From positions 17,621,918 through 17,685,917 of the forward strand of contig CALNVZ010003434.1 of the NCBI GenBank assembly GCA_940671915.1: a stretch of DNA of 64,000 nucleotides. The letters run 5' to 3'. Positions 14,601-28,300 of the stretch are shown here, piece after piece; positions within the stretch are counted from its first letter, which is position 1; every line of letters begins with the position of its first letter. Source of the DNA: Paracentrotus lividus. Lineage: Eukaryota > Echinodermata > Echinoidea > Camarodonta > Echinidae. The position numbers and the translations under genes are program-made. A model generated the notes under the pieces. It made no database searches. It was not told the origin of the DNA and worked only from the letters and a program-made list of their open reading frames with translations.

Positions 14601-17600
14601 TGTAGCAGGTCAATAACGGGATCCACAGAAACTGAGGGCAGTCATTAGGAGGACGATAACCCTAATGAAGATGAAAGAAAATGAATTGATATAAACGTGT
14701 TTCGATAATTCTTTTTTAAAATACTTTTTTACTTGTTATTTACTTTTTTTTTTTTGCGCACAAGGGTACGATGAACATTAGGTTTTCGCTGATGGAAGCC
14801 ATTTTAATAGCCTAAACCCCTATTGTATATTCTTCGATGGCTTTGAATAAAAGACTAAGTTACTATCATATCATTTATATATAAGAGATATATATCCATG
14901 AGCATATTAACGAACCTTTTATCGTGTCGAATATCTTTCAAAAGTTTATTGGCTAATGATGCTGACAGGTGGACGGGATTTATATTTAAATTAAGGCTAG
15001 ATAAACATCGAAAAAGTTTACACTGATGCTCAGGTTTAGAGCTAACCCTTGTTATTTGTTTTTATGTATGGTACTTTTGATGGGCCAGTGAATACAAAAT
15101 TTAACATAATCACACGCATTCACACACAATTTTTGGACAAAAAAAAATAAATAAATAAAACTAAACAAAACATTAACGACAGAAAAAAAAACCGGTAACA
15201 AAACAAATCAAATCAAAATGAGAAGAAACAAACCAACAAAAATAGGTTCTCAATCGTTTTAGACAAAAAGAAAATAATTATAGTAGAAAAAAAAATATTT
15301 GTCTACCTTCCTACAATCATCATCTCACGATTGCTTGGCTTCTTATTATTGTATTTCTGTCGGAGGAACTGCCAGATATCTACAGCAAAGAGTGTACTGA
15401 TGCTGTTAAGTAATGACGTCATACTACTGACAATGGCGGAGAGCATCACCGCCAGCATTACTCCACGAAGGCCTGTAGTGAGGGAAATGTGATCATATTT
15501 GCTAGAGAGAGGTAAATCTTCACTACGTTTTTAGCCATACGATCTTGCAAACCTCTAAAATCCAATACTGCCATACTTTGAAAAAAGGAAGCAACAGACA
15601 AAAGTGACATTTCACTGTAAAAGAGCAAAATGTCTCATTTACACTGATGTCAATACAATTCCATAATGTTTTACCATAAGTATTTCAAAGATGGATAAAC
15701 TTTGGGGCACACAATTTGGAGAGCAAAAAAGATGGCACCAAATAAATTAGAGAACATGAAAAACTCAAATTTGATTATTGTTACAGATTAGTGTATTACA
15801 AACAGATCATTAACGGAGGCGTAAATAATGATAAGAATAAAACAAGGTTACAATACCAATACTTTAGAAATTGTAAAACAAAAAAAAACAATACTACAAA
15901 AAATAACTTGCGCCAATTACCTGCTGGCATGATTCCTAACACCAACGTTGGATATGCGGTGTTACTACATCCCTTAGAGTTACCGCAAACTGCAAAGCAT
16001 GTTTCTGGTGATGCACAGGCTACGGTATCTGTAATGCGCAGTACATAAGATATTGAAGAGCTTACATGCAAAAGGGACTAAATCCACTTTTGTAACTTCA
16101 GAGGAAATGGCATTCGCTTATAAGATTTTGTACAAGCGTCTATGGAAAAGGAAAATTACTGAATGCATTTTCTTACAGTTGCAATCAACATTTAAGTTAG
16201 AAAATCCTTTCGTTCAAAGACGGGTATGTTCCTGAACAATGGCCTGATATCAATAACTCAATTTTCATCAAAAGTGGATTTAGTCCTGTTTGCATGCAAG
16301 TTCTTCATTTTAATATCATGAACTATTACAATACTCCTACCTCTATCAAAGGAGGTCCCTTATGAGGAGTGGATATTTATTTGGCATATGTGGAAAATGT
16401 CGATGTTTTAAAGAATTAACATTATACCCTGAAACCTTTCGTAAAGTAAGTAAGGTATTACTAAAGGTCAAGTAATGTATTTTTATTTATTTTTAATATT
16501 ATTTTCTATTTATTTATTTTTTATTTATTTATTTTTTAAATTTTTTTTTGGGGGGTATACTTTTTTTTTTTAATCTGTAAAAGAATAAAAATGTAGTATG
16601 GTAACAGACAAATGCTTGAAAGAAATGAAGCTGTACAAAATCATTATAACACTAACAGTCAATAATCTTTGTGCTGCATTTTAAACAGTGTTTTTTTTTA
16701 AAGATTAATACGTTGCAGTGGTAAACGAAACAGTAGACCATTGCAGATATCAATTTCGCACAACAAAAAAAATATATAATAAAAAAAATAAATATGTGAA
16801 TAAATAAATAGAATAAAAATGCATACACGAGTTCTTAGTTGTGTTTCAGCCAAAATAATACTTATTTATTTTCGTTGTTATTGGTGTTGTTGTTTACCTG
16901 TATATAAAACCCTGGCAATCATTCCTGGTATGACAGTCATGAAGAGGGGTAAAATTTTACAGAATCCAGCAAATAAGCATCCACCCTGTGCGTGAGATAG
17001 ACTCTTGGCGGATAAAGTTCGCTGAACCATCACCTTGAAGGAAAACATTAATATATAAGAAAATATGAAAATACAATAAACAATAACATAACTTGATAAC
17101 ATTTTATTTTCAGGCTACAAGATTTACAATCATTTACCGTTTTAGGACCAAAGTAACTGTATCCTCATTTCAGTTAAAGTCGCGGTAAAGTTAGTGTTCT
17201 TTCTAAATAGAGTGGTGTGTTCATCTGTTTCATTATTGGCCAAGGTATATTGTCGACCATTTAAGTATAATAAAATATTCTAAAACTGGGAGCGGAGACT
17301 TTTCCCTCTTATTCATAAGAGCAGCAAATGACCAGACACATGTTTCAAACAAAGGAGAAAACTATAGTCCTGTGTTGCAAAGACGATTGAATGTAATTTC
17401 CTCTGCCAAATCATCCAATAATAGCCAATTTCGTATAAAATATACAGTCTCGTTTACTTGCCGCAAAAGGATTTTCTTACATAGGCCCTACTGTAAAACC
17501 GCTGCGCCAGTTGTGTTGTAGGCTGTCCATGGTATACAGGCTTATTATTATTGTTAATTGGGGTTCGATATTCACCCCGTTGCGTTGCAATAAAATGCTT

Positions 17601-20600
17601 ACCTGTATCTGAATGTCCATCTTTAGTATTGGTGCTATTCAAAATATTTTAAACAGTTTAAAATGTTCTTTCAGCCGGTCACTCTTACAACTTCTGTTTA
17701 AATTTTAGACAACGTTTTAATCAACGTTGGTGAATCATAACAAGGTAATGATGAGTTCGTTAAAAGTTACCAAGCTGACGTCGAAAACACGTCGCTCTTT
17801 CAACGACAAGTTGACCAATTCACGACCAATTAGTCTTTAAGACTAATGTCTGTTATACCACATTGTTGCGAGTATCACTGGCGTAAATCCCGGGGGATGG
17901 GGGGATAATCCCCCCAAGATTTTGAGGAGGGGGGATGGCCTGTACAAACATCCCCCCCAGTTTTCAAGAAAGAAATGAAGAAAAAAAATACACTGGGATA
18001 AATTATGTTATTGTTAAAATAGCGCTTTCAATACTAAATTGGCCTCTTTTTTTACTCCAGAACCCCAAATTTTCCTGCTCGGTCGCTATGCGACCTCGCA
18101 CTAAGTAACAAACAGTAACGTAAGTATTAGAAGGTTGGATCCAATGCCCTCGTCTGGGAACAAACCTTAGGTAAGGGCACTGCTGGGAAAGGGTTTGTTG
18201 ACAAACAAAAACATTAATGTGTTGTGTGGCGGGCTAGGTTGTTGGAGGGCTTGGGGCCTGCAGCCCACAAAATTTTCATAGCAAAGATTGCGGATTGGTT
18301 TTCTATCGCTGTTATTTAACAAGCAATGTAAAATGTATCTTCTAAATGCATACAAAATTTTCGGCTCGCACTTCGCTCTCGCTGATACTAAATAGGATCT
18401 ATACTGCCCAAAATAATATCTCAATTTTTAACTAAAAAATTTTTGGCTCGCGCTTCGCGCTCGCATTACTTTTTTATTACTAAAATGAATATGAATCAAG
18501 GCACCTTAAAAGTATAATTCAAGACAAAATTTTCTTCGTACCTCCTCCTCTCTGAATACATTTCTCTTTAGGTCTACTGCCTCTGATCTAAAGTGTCCCC
18601 TTATTCAGAAAAATGTGGCCTTTTTTCCATCGAGAACCCCTTTCAAATCCTTTCCGCCGCCTCTACTGTATGTTTTTGTTTAACTTTGTTTTCGCGCTCG
18701 CGTTACTATATATTACATTTAATGCACAACATTTATTTCAGCTTAAAATTTTCAGCTCGCTGATACTAAATAGGAACTACAATGCACCAATATCTCAAAC
18801 TTTTACCTTAAAATTTTCGGCTCGCGCTTCGCTCGCATTAGTTTTCCACTACTAAAATAACAGTAATCAAGGCAGCCATTATGATTCATAAAAGCATTTA
18901 TTTAAAGACAAATTTTCTTCGTATCTCCTCCGTCTCCAAATACATTTCCTTTAGATCCACGCTTCTGATCTAAAGTGTAACCCTTTTCAGAACTGTGCCC
19001 TTTTTATCAAGACCCGTGACCTTCAAATCCGTTCCGCCACCTCTATTTTCATTATAGGCCTATAGCCTATATTTTTTTTTTCGCGCTCGTGGCTACTACA
19101 GGCCTATAGAGCCTATAATGCACAAACATATCCAATTTCAGCTTAAATTTGTTGGCTCGCGCTTCGCGCTCGCTGATACTAAATAGGAGCTATAATGCAC
19201 AAATATCTCCAACTTTTAGCTTAAAATTTTCGGCTCGCGCCTTCGCGCTCGATTTAGTTTTTTCCAATTACAATATGAAGAGTAATCAAGGCAGCCATAG
19301 CTAAAGGCATACATTCAGAAATATAATTCTATTCGTACCCCTCGCTCTCAAATCCATCCGCGCCTCTGCTATAGACCTCACATGCTTGTGTATGTCAAAC
19401 AAGTTGGCAAATTATTTCGCTCATCCCCCCCACTCCTCGACACGGATTTACGCCCTTGGCGAGTATTGTAACTCTCATGCAGCAAATTTGCAGAATGCTC
19501 TCTAAAAAATAATGTTTAGTCTCTATACACCTATAACTTTACCCTGGCTTTAGCAGTGCAGCTTTTGTATAGGCTTTCCCTGTCAATTTTAAACTCTTTG
19601 CAATGGAATTCTTTTATGTTCATTCAATTCAAACGATACCTCATGGAGCGGAGCTATCGGTCAATTAAATTAACGTTTAGATTTTTAATCGCGATCACAT
19701 TTCGGACGAAAGTGCTTGTAAGAAATGTCAAATTTACGGGAAACCTATATTAGATAACTCTAACCTGCTCAGCGCAAAAGTATGTAAGGGAGGAAAGAGT
19801 TTGACCGATGAGGAACCCCAGCCAGGGGAAACTGGATGTGAACGGACTGATATCCCGAAGCATTTGGAAAGAGTCCTCCTTTGGAATACCGCAAGTGTAG
19901 TTTGGGTCATTAAGGGTTGCGTTTGGTATGGCCTGGAAATATCGGACCTTTAGCTCCTCAAAGCTACCAATCTCACCATAACCTATGCAAAGATTCATAA
20001 AGCAAAATGATAAAATCCAATGTTATATAGCTCGTATGTATTAATATGCTATGTAAACATTTTTAGGATTATATTATATACATAATTATTAAGTTCTACT
20101 TAGACGAGGCATTAATATAATGATACTAATACTAAATGTGATACTAAATTTACAAAATTACAGTAACCAAATAAGTGTTCGCGTCCTTCTGCCAGGCACA
20201 CGTATTCCAACGTGAAGGCTCTTAAACTTACTTAAAACCATTAAGATGATTCCGCCAATGATGATGATAACTACTTGCACGGTGTCCGTGTAAATGACAG
20301 CAGCGAGTCCACCTGCATGGGTTTTGAAGATTTAAAAGGGAAAAGTAAAGATGGCAACTTCATTAAATTATTATTCTCTGCTTGGGAGGTGTTTCATGAG
20401 TTGAAGGCAAAATGAGTTACATGTCGACAAAAATTGTAAAAATCTACATTGCCACAATCAAACACCTCTAGTTTCTAAAAAGTAAGTCAGACATGTATAA
20501 AGATATGTATAATAATGTATTGAAAGCTGAAAATGTAATGAAGATGATTAACATATATATATATATATTTTACCTGTACAGGGTGTTTCATGAAAGCTAT

Positions 20601-23387
20601 GCAGGGTGCATACAGGGAAAATGGTTTTAAAAGTTCTACAATTTCTCTTGAGAGTAATTTCTTATTCTTTGCACCAAATAAAAATGAATCAACTTGAATT
20701 GTGTTATAGACCCCATGCTTCTAAAAATAAAAACTTGTAATACATGCTTCTTTTTTTCTAACCGCGCTACAGGCTGCCAATAGGGGGGGGGGGGGGTGCA
20801 AAAATGGCTTCTACGTTTGGACTAAAACTTACACAAAAAATATTTTTCCAATCAATTGTGTATATACATACATGTAAATAAAAGGGGAAAACACAATTAT
20901 TGTTATAAAACTGCATGTTGCAAATCTTGATGCCTGCTTTGCATTGTCTATGAGGGTGCGTCCATACAGTATTTTAACTAACTGCCTCTTGAAGAAAATC
21001 TACTTTAAATTCATTTAAAAGAAGGTAAAAGAAAAAGTAAGATATATCACTCAGTCTAATATATAAGGCTCACTGGATGCCAAATTATAACACAACAAAG
21101 ATAAAGAAAGTAGAAAAAAAACGTGAATTCTCTATACATTAACGCATGCCTCCATTGTAGGATCATCCACCCCTAACCTTCTCAAACCAATTATCCCTGT
21201 ATTAAAACTATGAAGCAAGAAAAAAAAAGAAAAAAAAAAGAAGCTTCAGACACATATAGCCTGATAAATTATCTACAAAATGAGACATTACACAATTCAT
21301 ATATTGTTGTTATGCTATGTGGAAAAAATGTAATCATTTTCCCTCCGAAATGTAACGCCTCCGCCCTTTTACTAAACCCCAAAATGTGATATATGCAACC
21401 AGGCTATTATCGCAAGAGTAAGAAGTATGTGTTCAGTTACATTGAAATAAATTTCAGTTCAATTTCAACACTCATTAATTTTAGATTGTACGTGTCTTTT
21501 CGAATATATTGTATGTGGCTTGGATTAATGCAGGCTAAAGCAATGACGTACCTGTAACAGTGAAGACTGCGACGAATATTAGTATGATGCCAATAGCTGC
21601 ATATTGATTCCAACCTAAGGCTTGTGTAATGAAAAGGGCTCCAGAATACAAATCCACCTGTTACACGAGAAAATAAATAGAAGGACTAAACATGAACGCA
21701 ACGAAACCCTAAAATGTCTTGCCCCAAAGATCTGTATTCTGAAATGCTATCTCGAAAAATAAACTTGAGTTCGGGTTACAGGATCGCATTGAATTTGAAG
21801 TTGTTTATTCGTGACAGAATGTGGCAAATAGACAAGTTTTAAATGTCATTCTGAAAGGTTCTCTGCATTACAGATATCATTATTAAAAGTGGGTTGCCTG
21901 TCTATATTCTAAAACTTTCTGCATCTGATTAAAACTTTGGAAAGATATCAGTTCTAATCCGAGTTCCGGGTGTTTTGGGAGGCAAATTACGTTTGGACAT
22001 GTAATTCCAGTGCTGCTCTTATTACCCCCATTCAACTGACAATCGGACTCTCATCTCGAGCTCATCTGATCCCCAAAATGTCAATTTTATGAATTCCGAT
22101 GAAATCTCACCCGAGGAGCCTGTTTAGTGACCCTGATTTTTTATTATCCGCATGAAATCGGATGAAAGACTGGTATCTGTCCGCCGTTTTCATCGGCTTG
22201 TCCAATCCATGCATGTGCTGGCGGAGGGTAATTTGGGGGCTATATCTGACTCTAAACTGGAACCAACATCCATCTGAAACGGCCCAACTCTAATCAAATT
22301 AATCAGTCACTACTCGGAGTTCGTTCGATACTACCAACATTCCACAGTCGGGTTGAAAACGACACTTCTTTTCGCAAACTTGATAAACCCCCCCCCCCCC
22401 GCTAATTGCCAACTAAGCATGAGTAGTTTCCCTGATCACCCGATCTTAATCAGATGTCGGCCAGAGACGTCGGACAGCTGAAAACAATAGATCTTATACA
22501 CATCGGACTGACCGACACATATCCAATATTGACACGAGGTCGAAAACAGAAATGGTGTCCGGTCAGTCCGATAGCGAACTAAGGCCTGAGCTAAGTTCCC
22601 TCACCGGACTTTTTTGCCTCTTCGGATCGCGTCCAACACGTCTGACAAGTACCTGATAGTCGACAATCACACGTCGGACCATATCATAGTTTGATATGAG
22701 ACCACTCGGTGGGTAACCAGAAGGATTAAACATTGCGTCCGATTAGAGACCGATGCTCCAAAATTCTCAGTGGAATTGGGGTATTAGTTTTTAGATAAGA
22801 AAACTACCCAGCTAGCAAGCTGACATCGGGCCGATATTTCTAGTCGTCGTTATGGTTATGTCATCCGACAAAACGCCGACAATCACATCGTGACAATGTT
22901 GGCATAATGTCGGAAACTTGAAACATGAAAGAATGAATCATCATATCAAAATGAGAGACAAGTCGCCAGAAAAGATTAAAATATATTGTAAATGAAATCC
23001 TTTTTTTTTTTTTTTTTTTAACTTTCCCTTTATCATTATTTTACTCAATTTTTTTTTACAGAGAAAACAAATATTTTCTCCAAAATTAGACATTGTTTAT
23101 TATCTTTCTGATTTCTTTGACCCTTAGCTGAGTTTGCTCTAAGACTTGTCTCTCATTTTGATGTGATGCACCGCTTCTGATGTCGAAAAATTGATGTCTG
23201 GCCGATGTCATTATTACAACATTAATACGACATCTAATATACGACTTTGCAACTGTTTGAAATTTTGGAACGATACGTTGACCCATTGTCAATATTTCGA
23301 AATAGATATGGCATTTTTAAATAAGACATCGAAATGAGAACATGTCCTAATTTCTTTAATTTCACTTACCTAAACAACACAGAGAGT

Positions 23388-23433
<46 letters not shown>

Positions 23434-25331
23434 GCAGTATTATGTTCTTGTCAGTTATTTAAAGGGAACGTATAATTAAAAAGTGAAAATCACAGCCAAT
23501 TTTGAAGAGAATATACCAGATGGTATAAAACGATATTGAGCTATCGAATCTTATAACGTTCGGTATCTTGCGTATAATAATTACGCAAAATACATATTTT
23601 CTTTTACCTTTATGTTGACAGCTTGTTTATATATCTAAATGTGATACTGAATATGTCAACATTTCTAATTGTTTCCAGCATAAGAATAACGGTATCAATA
23701 TTAACAAGAATATCATTCTCTTGTTATTATTTTTGTGTGAACCCCACCCCCCCCCCCCGACATGCCCGACTCAATATTGTTAATAGACCAGTTTACTAAT
23801 GATACAGTCACACAGACACTTACGTATAGTTACGTTTTTGTTGTTTTATCCTTATTTCATCTTCTATTCTATAATTTCTTATGTTTTTCTTTATTTTATT
23901 GGATGAACGATATTATCACTATTTCCACTGCTGACTATGACGGGAAGGCATCCGTGGGGATCTGCAGAAAAGAAAATAATTTTTGGACGCAACTGGACGC
24001 AACTAAACGTAAGTGTCTGTGTGACTGCAGCATTACATAATCGATTTTATGCATACTATTTAAACAAAGGTATTGTTCTTGACAACCTGAAAGCTTGCCT
24101 GAGATGCCCGACATAGCAACAACAAAAAATGCAAACTGGATTCCATGTATTGTAGTTCTTTATTTTGTTACAGGGTGTTTGAATACCTTGTTACTATGTC
24201 GCCAGGAAAAAGTATGCATAAAATTTGAATAAGATAGGGTGGTATCTCACTTCGCGGATAAAAAGTATTAGAGACGTCTCCGATACTTTATTCCGTCGCG
24301 GAGATGTCTTCACGACGTCTCCGCGAAAATTTTCAAAATTGTCTCAAAGCAGTTTCAAAGAACCATTTTAAAGTAGTTTCCGCGACTCATGAAACTTCGT
24401 TGGGACTAAGAAGGCGTCTCGGAGACGTGTCGGAGACAAGTTCCAAAACCGTTTCCAAGTAGTCCCAAATCCGTCTCAAATTAGTTTCAAAGTAGTCTAT
24501 TTAATATACTCACTGATATTCGAGAAACGATGTAGAGAAAGATGGACATACATGCAAGGTAGATACGGATACGATGACTACCGAATCGCTTCATCATGTA
24601 TTCTGGTAAGGTGCACACCTATTGTAATATTATTCATAGAAATTATTAATCAATATTTATACGATAAAATGAACTGCATTTATAAAAAGTGTGTCATACT
24701 GTAATTATAGTGGTTATATTCTCCTTTTTGTTTATTTTCGTCCTTTCTATCTACATGTGGTATCTACAGAACAGCTGGAAAGTTAACGCTAACTTTTACA
24801 CACTCCTGTGTGTAAAAGTTATGAAGGAGCCTGTGTAACAGAAAACATGTATTTTTCAGCATGACCGTATCTCTCTCTCTCTCTGTCAGACTCTCTTTGG
24901 GGCAACCGTGTAACCGGCTCGTCTCCCTATTTGTCTAAATTAGAAATAATTTCTATTTACACAGCAGATGAAAACATGAATGTGTCAGTTTTGCATATCA
25001 ACATATCAAAACGAATTTCCCCAAACTCCGAGCAGTAATTTTATAAAGTTTGTTTCTCTCTCTATCTTTATTGAAAGTCCATAGTTTTTATTTGGGGAAG
25101 TATAACTTCAGGTTTTTTTTTTTATTATCGAAAACCGATAAGCATTAATTTCCTCAAATTTGTCACATTTAATTCGTTGGTGTTATAAGGAATGAGTCGT
25201 CTGGCAGGTTCGATCTATGTGGTTGGTTTGTTGAAAACTAAATGTATTTCAAGATCTACAGCACCAAATGAGATGAAAAAAATAAAAATACAGAAAGAAA
25301 TAAGTAAATTCATTTACATCTATTCTATTCT

Positions 25332-25367
<36 letters not shown>

Positions 25368-28300
25368 TCTCTTAAAAAAATACTTTTAAGGGGGAAGACA
25401 GGATTGGGCTTGATCAAGCCAGGTACTTAACTTACCCCTGATGCAATATAAACCGGTACAAACAGATAGGCCATGAGAGGAAGCAGAGACATACCCTGAG
25501 AAAGAACACGAATAAACACAAAATAAAACGAGGAATCCTTACATAGAAGAACAATAAATCTTTTAGAAAAATGGGAATAATGTCTTTGCATGCTTCCAAA
25601 AAGACAATAAATGCCTCCAAAACATCAGTTATGGAAGTTGGGTTGTAGCATGGAAGTTGGGTTGTAGCATGGAAGTTGGGTTGTAGCATGGAAGTTGGGT
25701 GGTAGCATGGAAGTTGGGTTGTAGCATGGAAGTTGGGTTGTAGCATGGAAGTTGGGTTGTAGCAGGGACGTGAGAGGAGAAGGACGGGAATCTTTCAGTT
25801 CAGTCAGGAACGTGAGAGAAGACTAGCTCTAAAACTAGTCGGTATATCCGTTTAGATTTTCTATGTAAACACCAACCCCTAAAGAACTTATGTTCAAAAC
25901 CTTCAACTCCCCCATTCCACCCCCTACACACAAATTTTGCGCGATGATTAGAGGGGAAGTTCACCCTGGAATATTATTGGTCTTAAAAAATGAAGAAAAA
26001 TAAAAGAAAAATATGAGTGAAGGTTTGGAGAAAATCGACCAAAAAAATTACGGAGTTATGAATATTCAAAGTTTTGATTCTGTGACGTCACATGCGAGCA
26101 GATATCCTATGTGTTATGTAGTGTAAATTCCATAAAATGTCATTTTTTTTTCAAAAGAAATTAATTATGTCACCTGTGCGGTCGATATACCATCAAACAT
26201 AATGTTCATATACATGACTATATCAATTTGACCCATTCCTTTATCAAGAACATTGACAAAAATATAAATTTATGGAATTTACATACACAACCAATGGGAG
26301 AGCTGCTCGCACGTGACGTCACACAATCAAAACTTTAAATATTCATAACTTCGCTATTTTTGGGTCAATTTTCTTCAAACTTTCACTCATATTTTTCTTT
26401 TATGTTTCTTCATATTTAAAGACCAATAAAATTCCAGGGTGAACTTCCCCTTTAACGAAAACATACATCATTGGAACAGTAAAATCAGACTTACATTAAG
26501 GTCGAATGCAGCGGGTGAAATACCAGTAACAGCAGCATCACCAGCTAATCCAACAAAGTGTTCACTCCCAATGTTACTCGCCCAAATCGATGCTCCCACC
26601 TATTTCAAATGAGAAGAAGATAAATTATCTTATGCAATTTGATAACCGGGTATGCATGGCGTTAAAGCAGATTCTGAAGAAAAAAAAAAACAACAACAAC
26701 AAAACAATGACAATAATTAATAGCAATAATGACAATACCCAGGTAGGAGATCGTATGAGGCCCATCGGGGTCTTATCTGGGCTGGTCGAAGCCTAAATAG
26801 GCCTCACACCGAACCAATGTGGGGGTCCACATGGGCAATTCGAAGAGATATCAGCCCAGCAATTGCAAACAATATTCCTTCATTCAAAGTTGAACGAACA
26901 CATAAAACAACCGAAATTATGCCATTTTAAAAGTAATTTTATGCACCAAAAATCATCTCAATACCATTTTGTTTGGCAATGTTTAATCGTTGGGCATGTG
27001 TCAACGATCCTATGGCATTTTTTTTTTTTAATCATGCCTTCGTTGTTCCGAAGGTTCAATCTTCAGAACACGTGAATATTCTATACCTGGATGTTCGTTT
27101 GTCCGAAATGACATACGGTTCGTTCTCCCGAACATTTGCTGCATTACTTCGCAACAACGAGACGCACCCGTTAGAACAGTAGATGGGACATTTTATAAGA
27201 TAGGACATAGTATTAATATAGGGTTTAGGAAGTAGACTTGCAGCATTCGAGCTTGATGGAACATAAAAGTGAAGATTAGCACCATGATTATCATTTTTAA
27301 ATTTTCATCATGGTATATCCAGATGAGTCCCAGATGTGTTCCAGGTGAGTTCCAGATCAAACTCCTGTAGAGTTCAAATGAACCATCTTGGTGTATATGG
27401 GCTTTATGTCCCTCAGCCAACATGTAACCCACACGAAACCGAGATGCCCATCTGGTGCCCAGATGTGGCCGAGGGTGCAAACGGAATATGGGGCCCATTA
27501 TGGGGCATCTGGCCCCATGTTGATCCATATGGGTGCCCGATGGGTAGCCCACATGTTATCCTGATCCTTTGGCCGCCCCATGAAAAAACACCAACAACAA
27601 ATTAAAATCAAAAGAAAAAAAAACATTATAATAAACAAACAAAGCACAACAATGACTATTATCAATACAGTATCACTAATTAAGTTCTACTTTCAACATC
27701 TTAATTTAACAGGGTGAGTAATCGTTGGGTTAGAGGCCCGGGCCCCAATCAGCCGGTCAACCATACGCTTATACTTTCTTGTTCCCGATATCTCCGGGAA
27801 AAGGGTATATTTGGGGTTCTCAGGTTGGGGAAAACCCCCCGAAATATCACTGAATTTTTTTCCCAGACCTATTTTGAAATTAGGGGTAGTTTTCAATTCT
27901 TTGAGGACAATTCCTGAAATAGAGTCCTAAATATGGTCCAAAAGCCTTTGAAAAGAGAGTTTATTTTGCTGGCTCCCCCTCCAAAAGATGTAATAGGGGG
28001 TAATTTTGATGCAGCTTCCCTTCCAAAAGTCCGAAATAGGGGATAATTTTGACACAGATTCCCCGACCAAAAGGTCATGTCTCTAAGAATCCAGAACAAG
28101 CATAACGTTATGGTTGAACGCCTGAAGTGGGTGGGGGGAGGGGGGGTGGGGCTCGTTTGCAGAGGGATTAGAACAAAACTTACTGGGTATCCTGCATGTC
28201 ATTAAAATCTCCAGCCAAGAAATAACCGGTTAACTGTTCCACGGTTGGATTTAAAGAGCGCTTGTGACGAAGAAAATTTTAAAAAAGAGAGACAGTGCTT

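Noticed and set aside
15791-16048. Plus-strand open frame opposite exon 10
   Set aside because: Shadow of the real exon; includes an A-rich stretch.
25432-25746. Repetitive peptide (NFHATTQLPCY type) on the minus strand
   Set aside because: Product of the 19 bp minisatellite; only the last 60 bp overlap a real exon, in another role.
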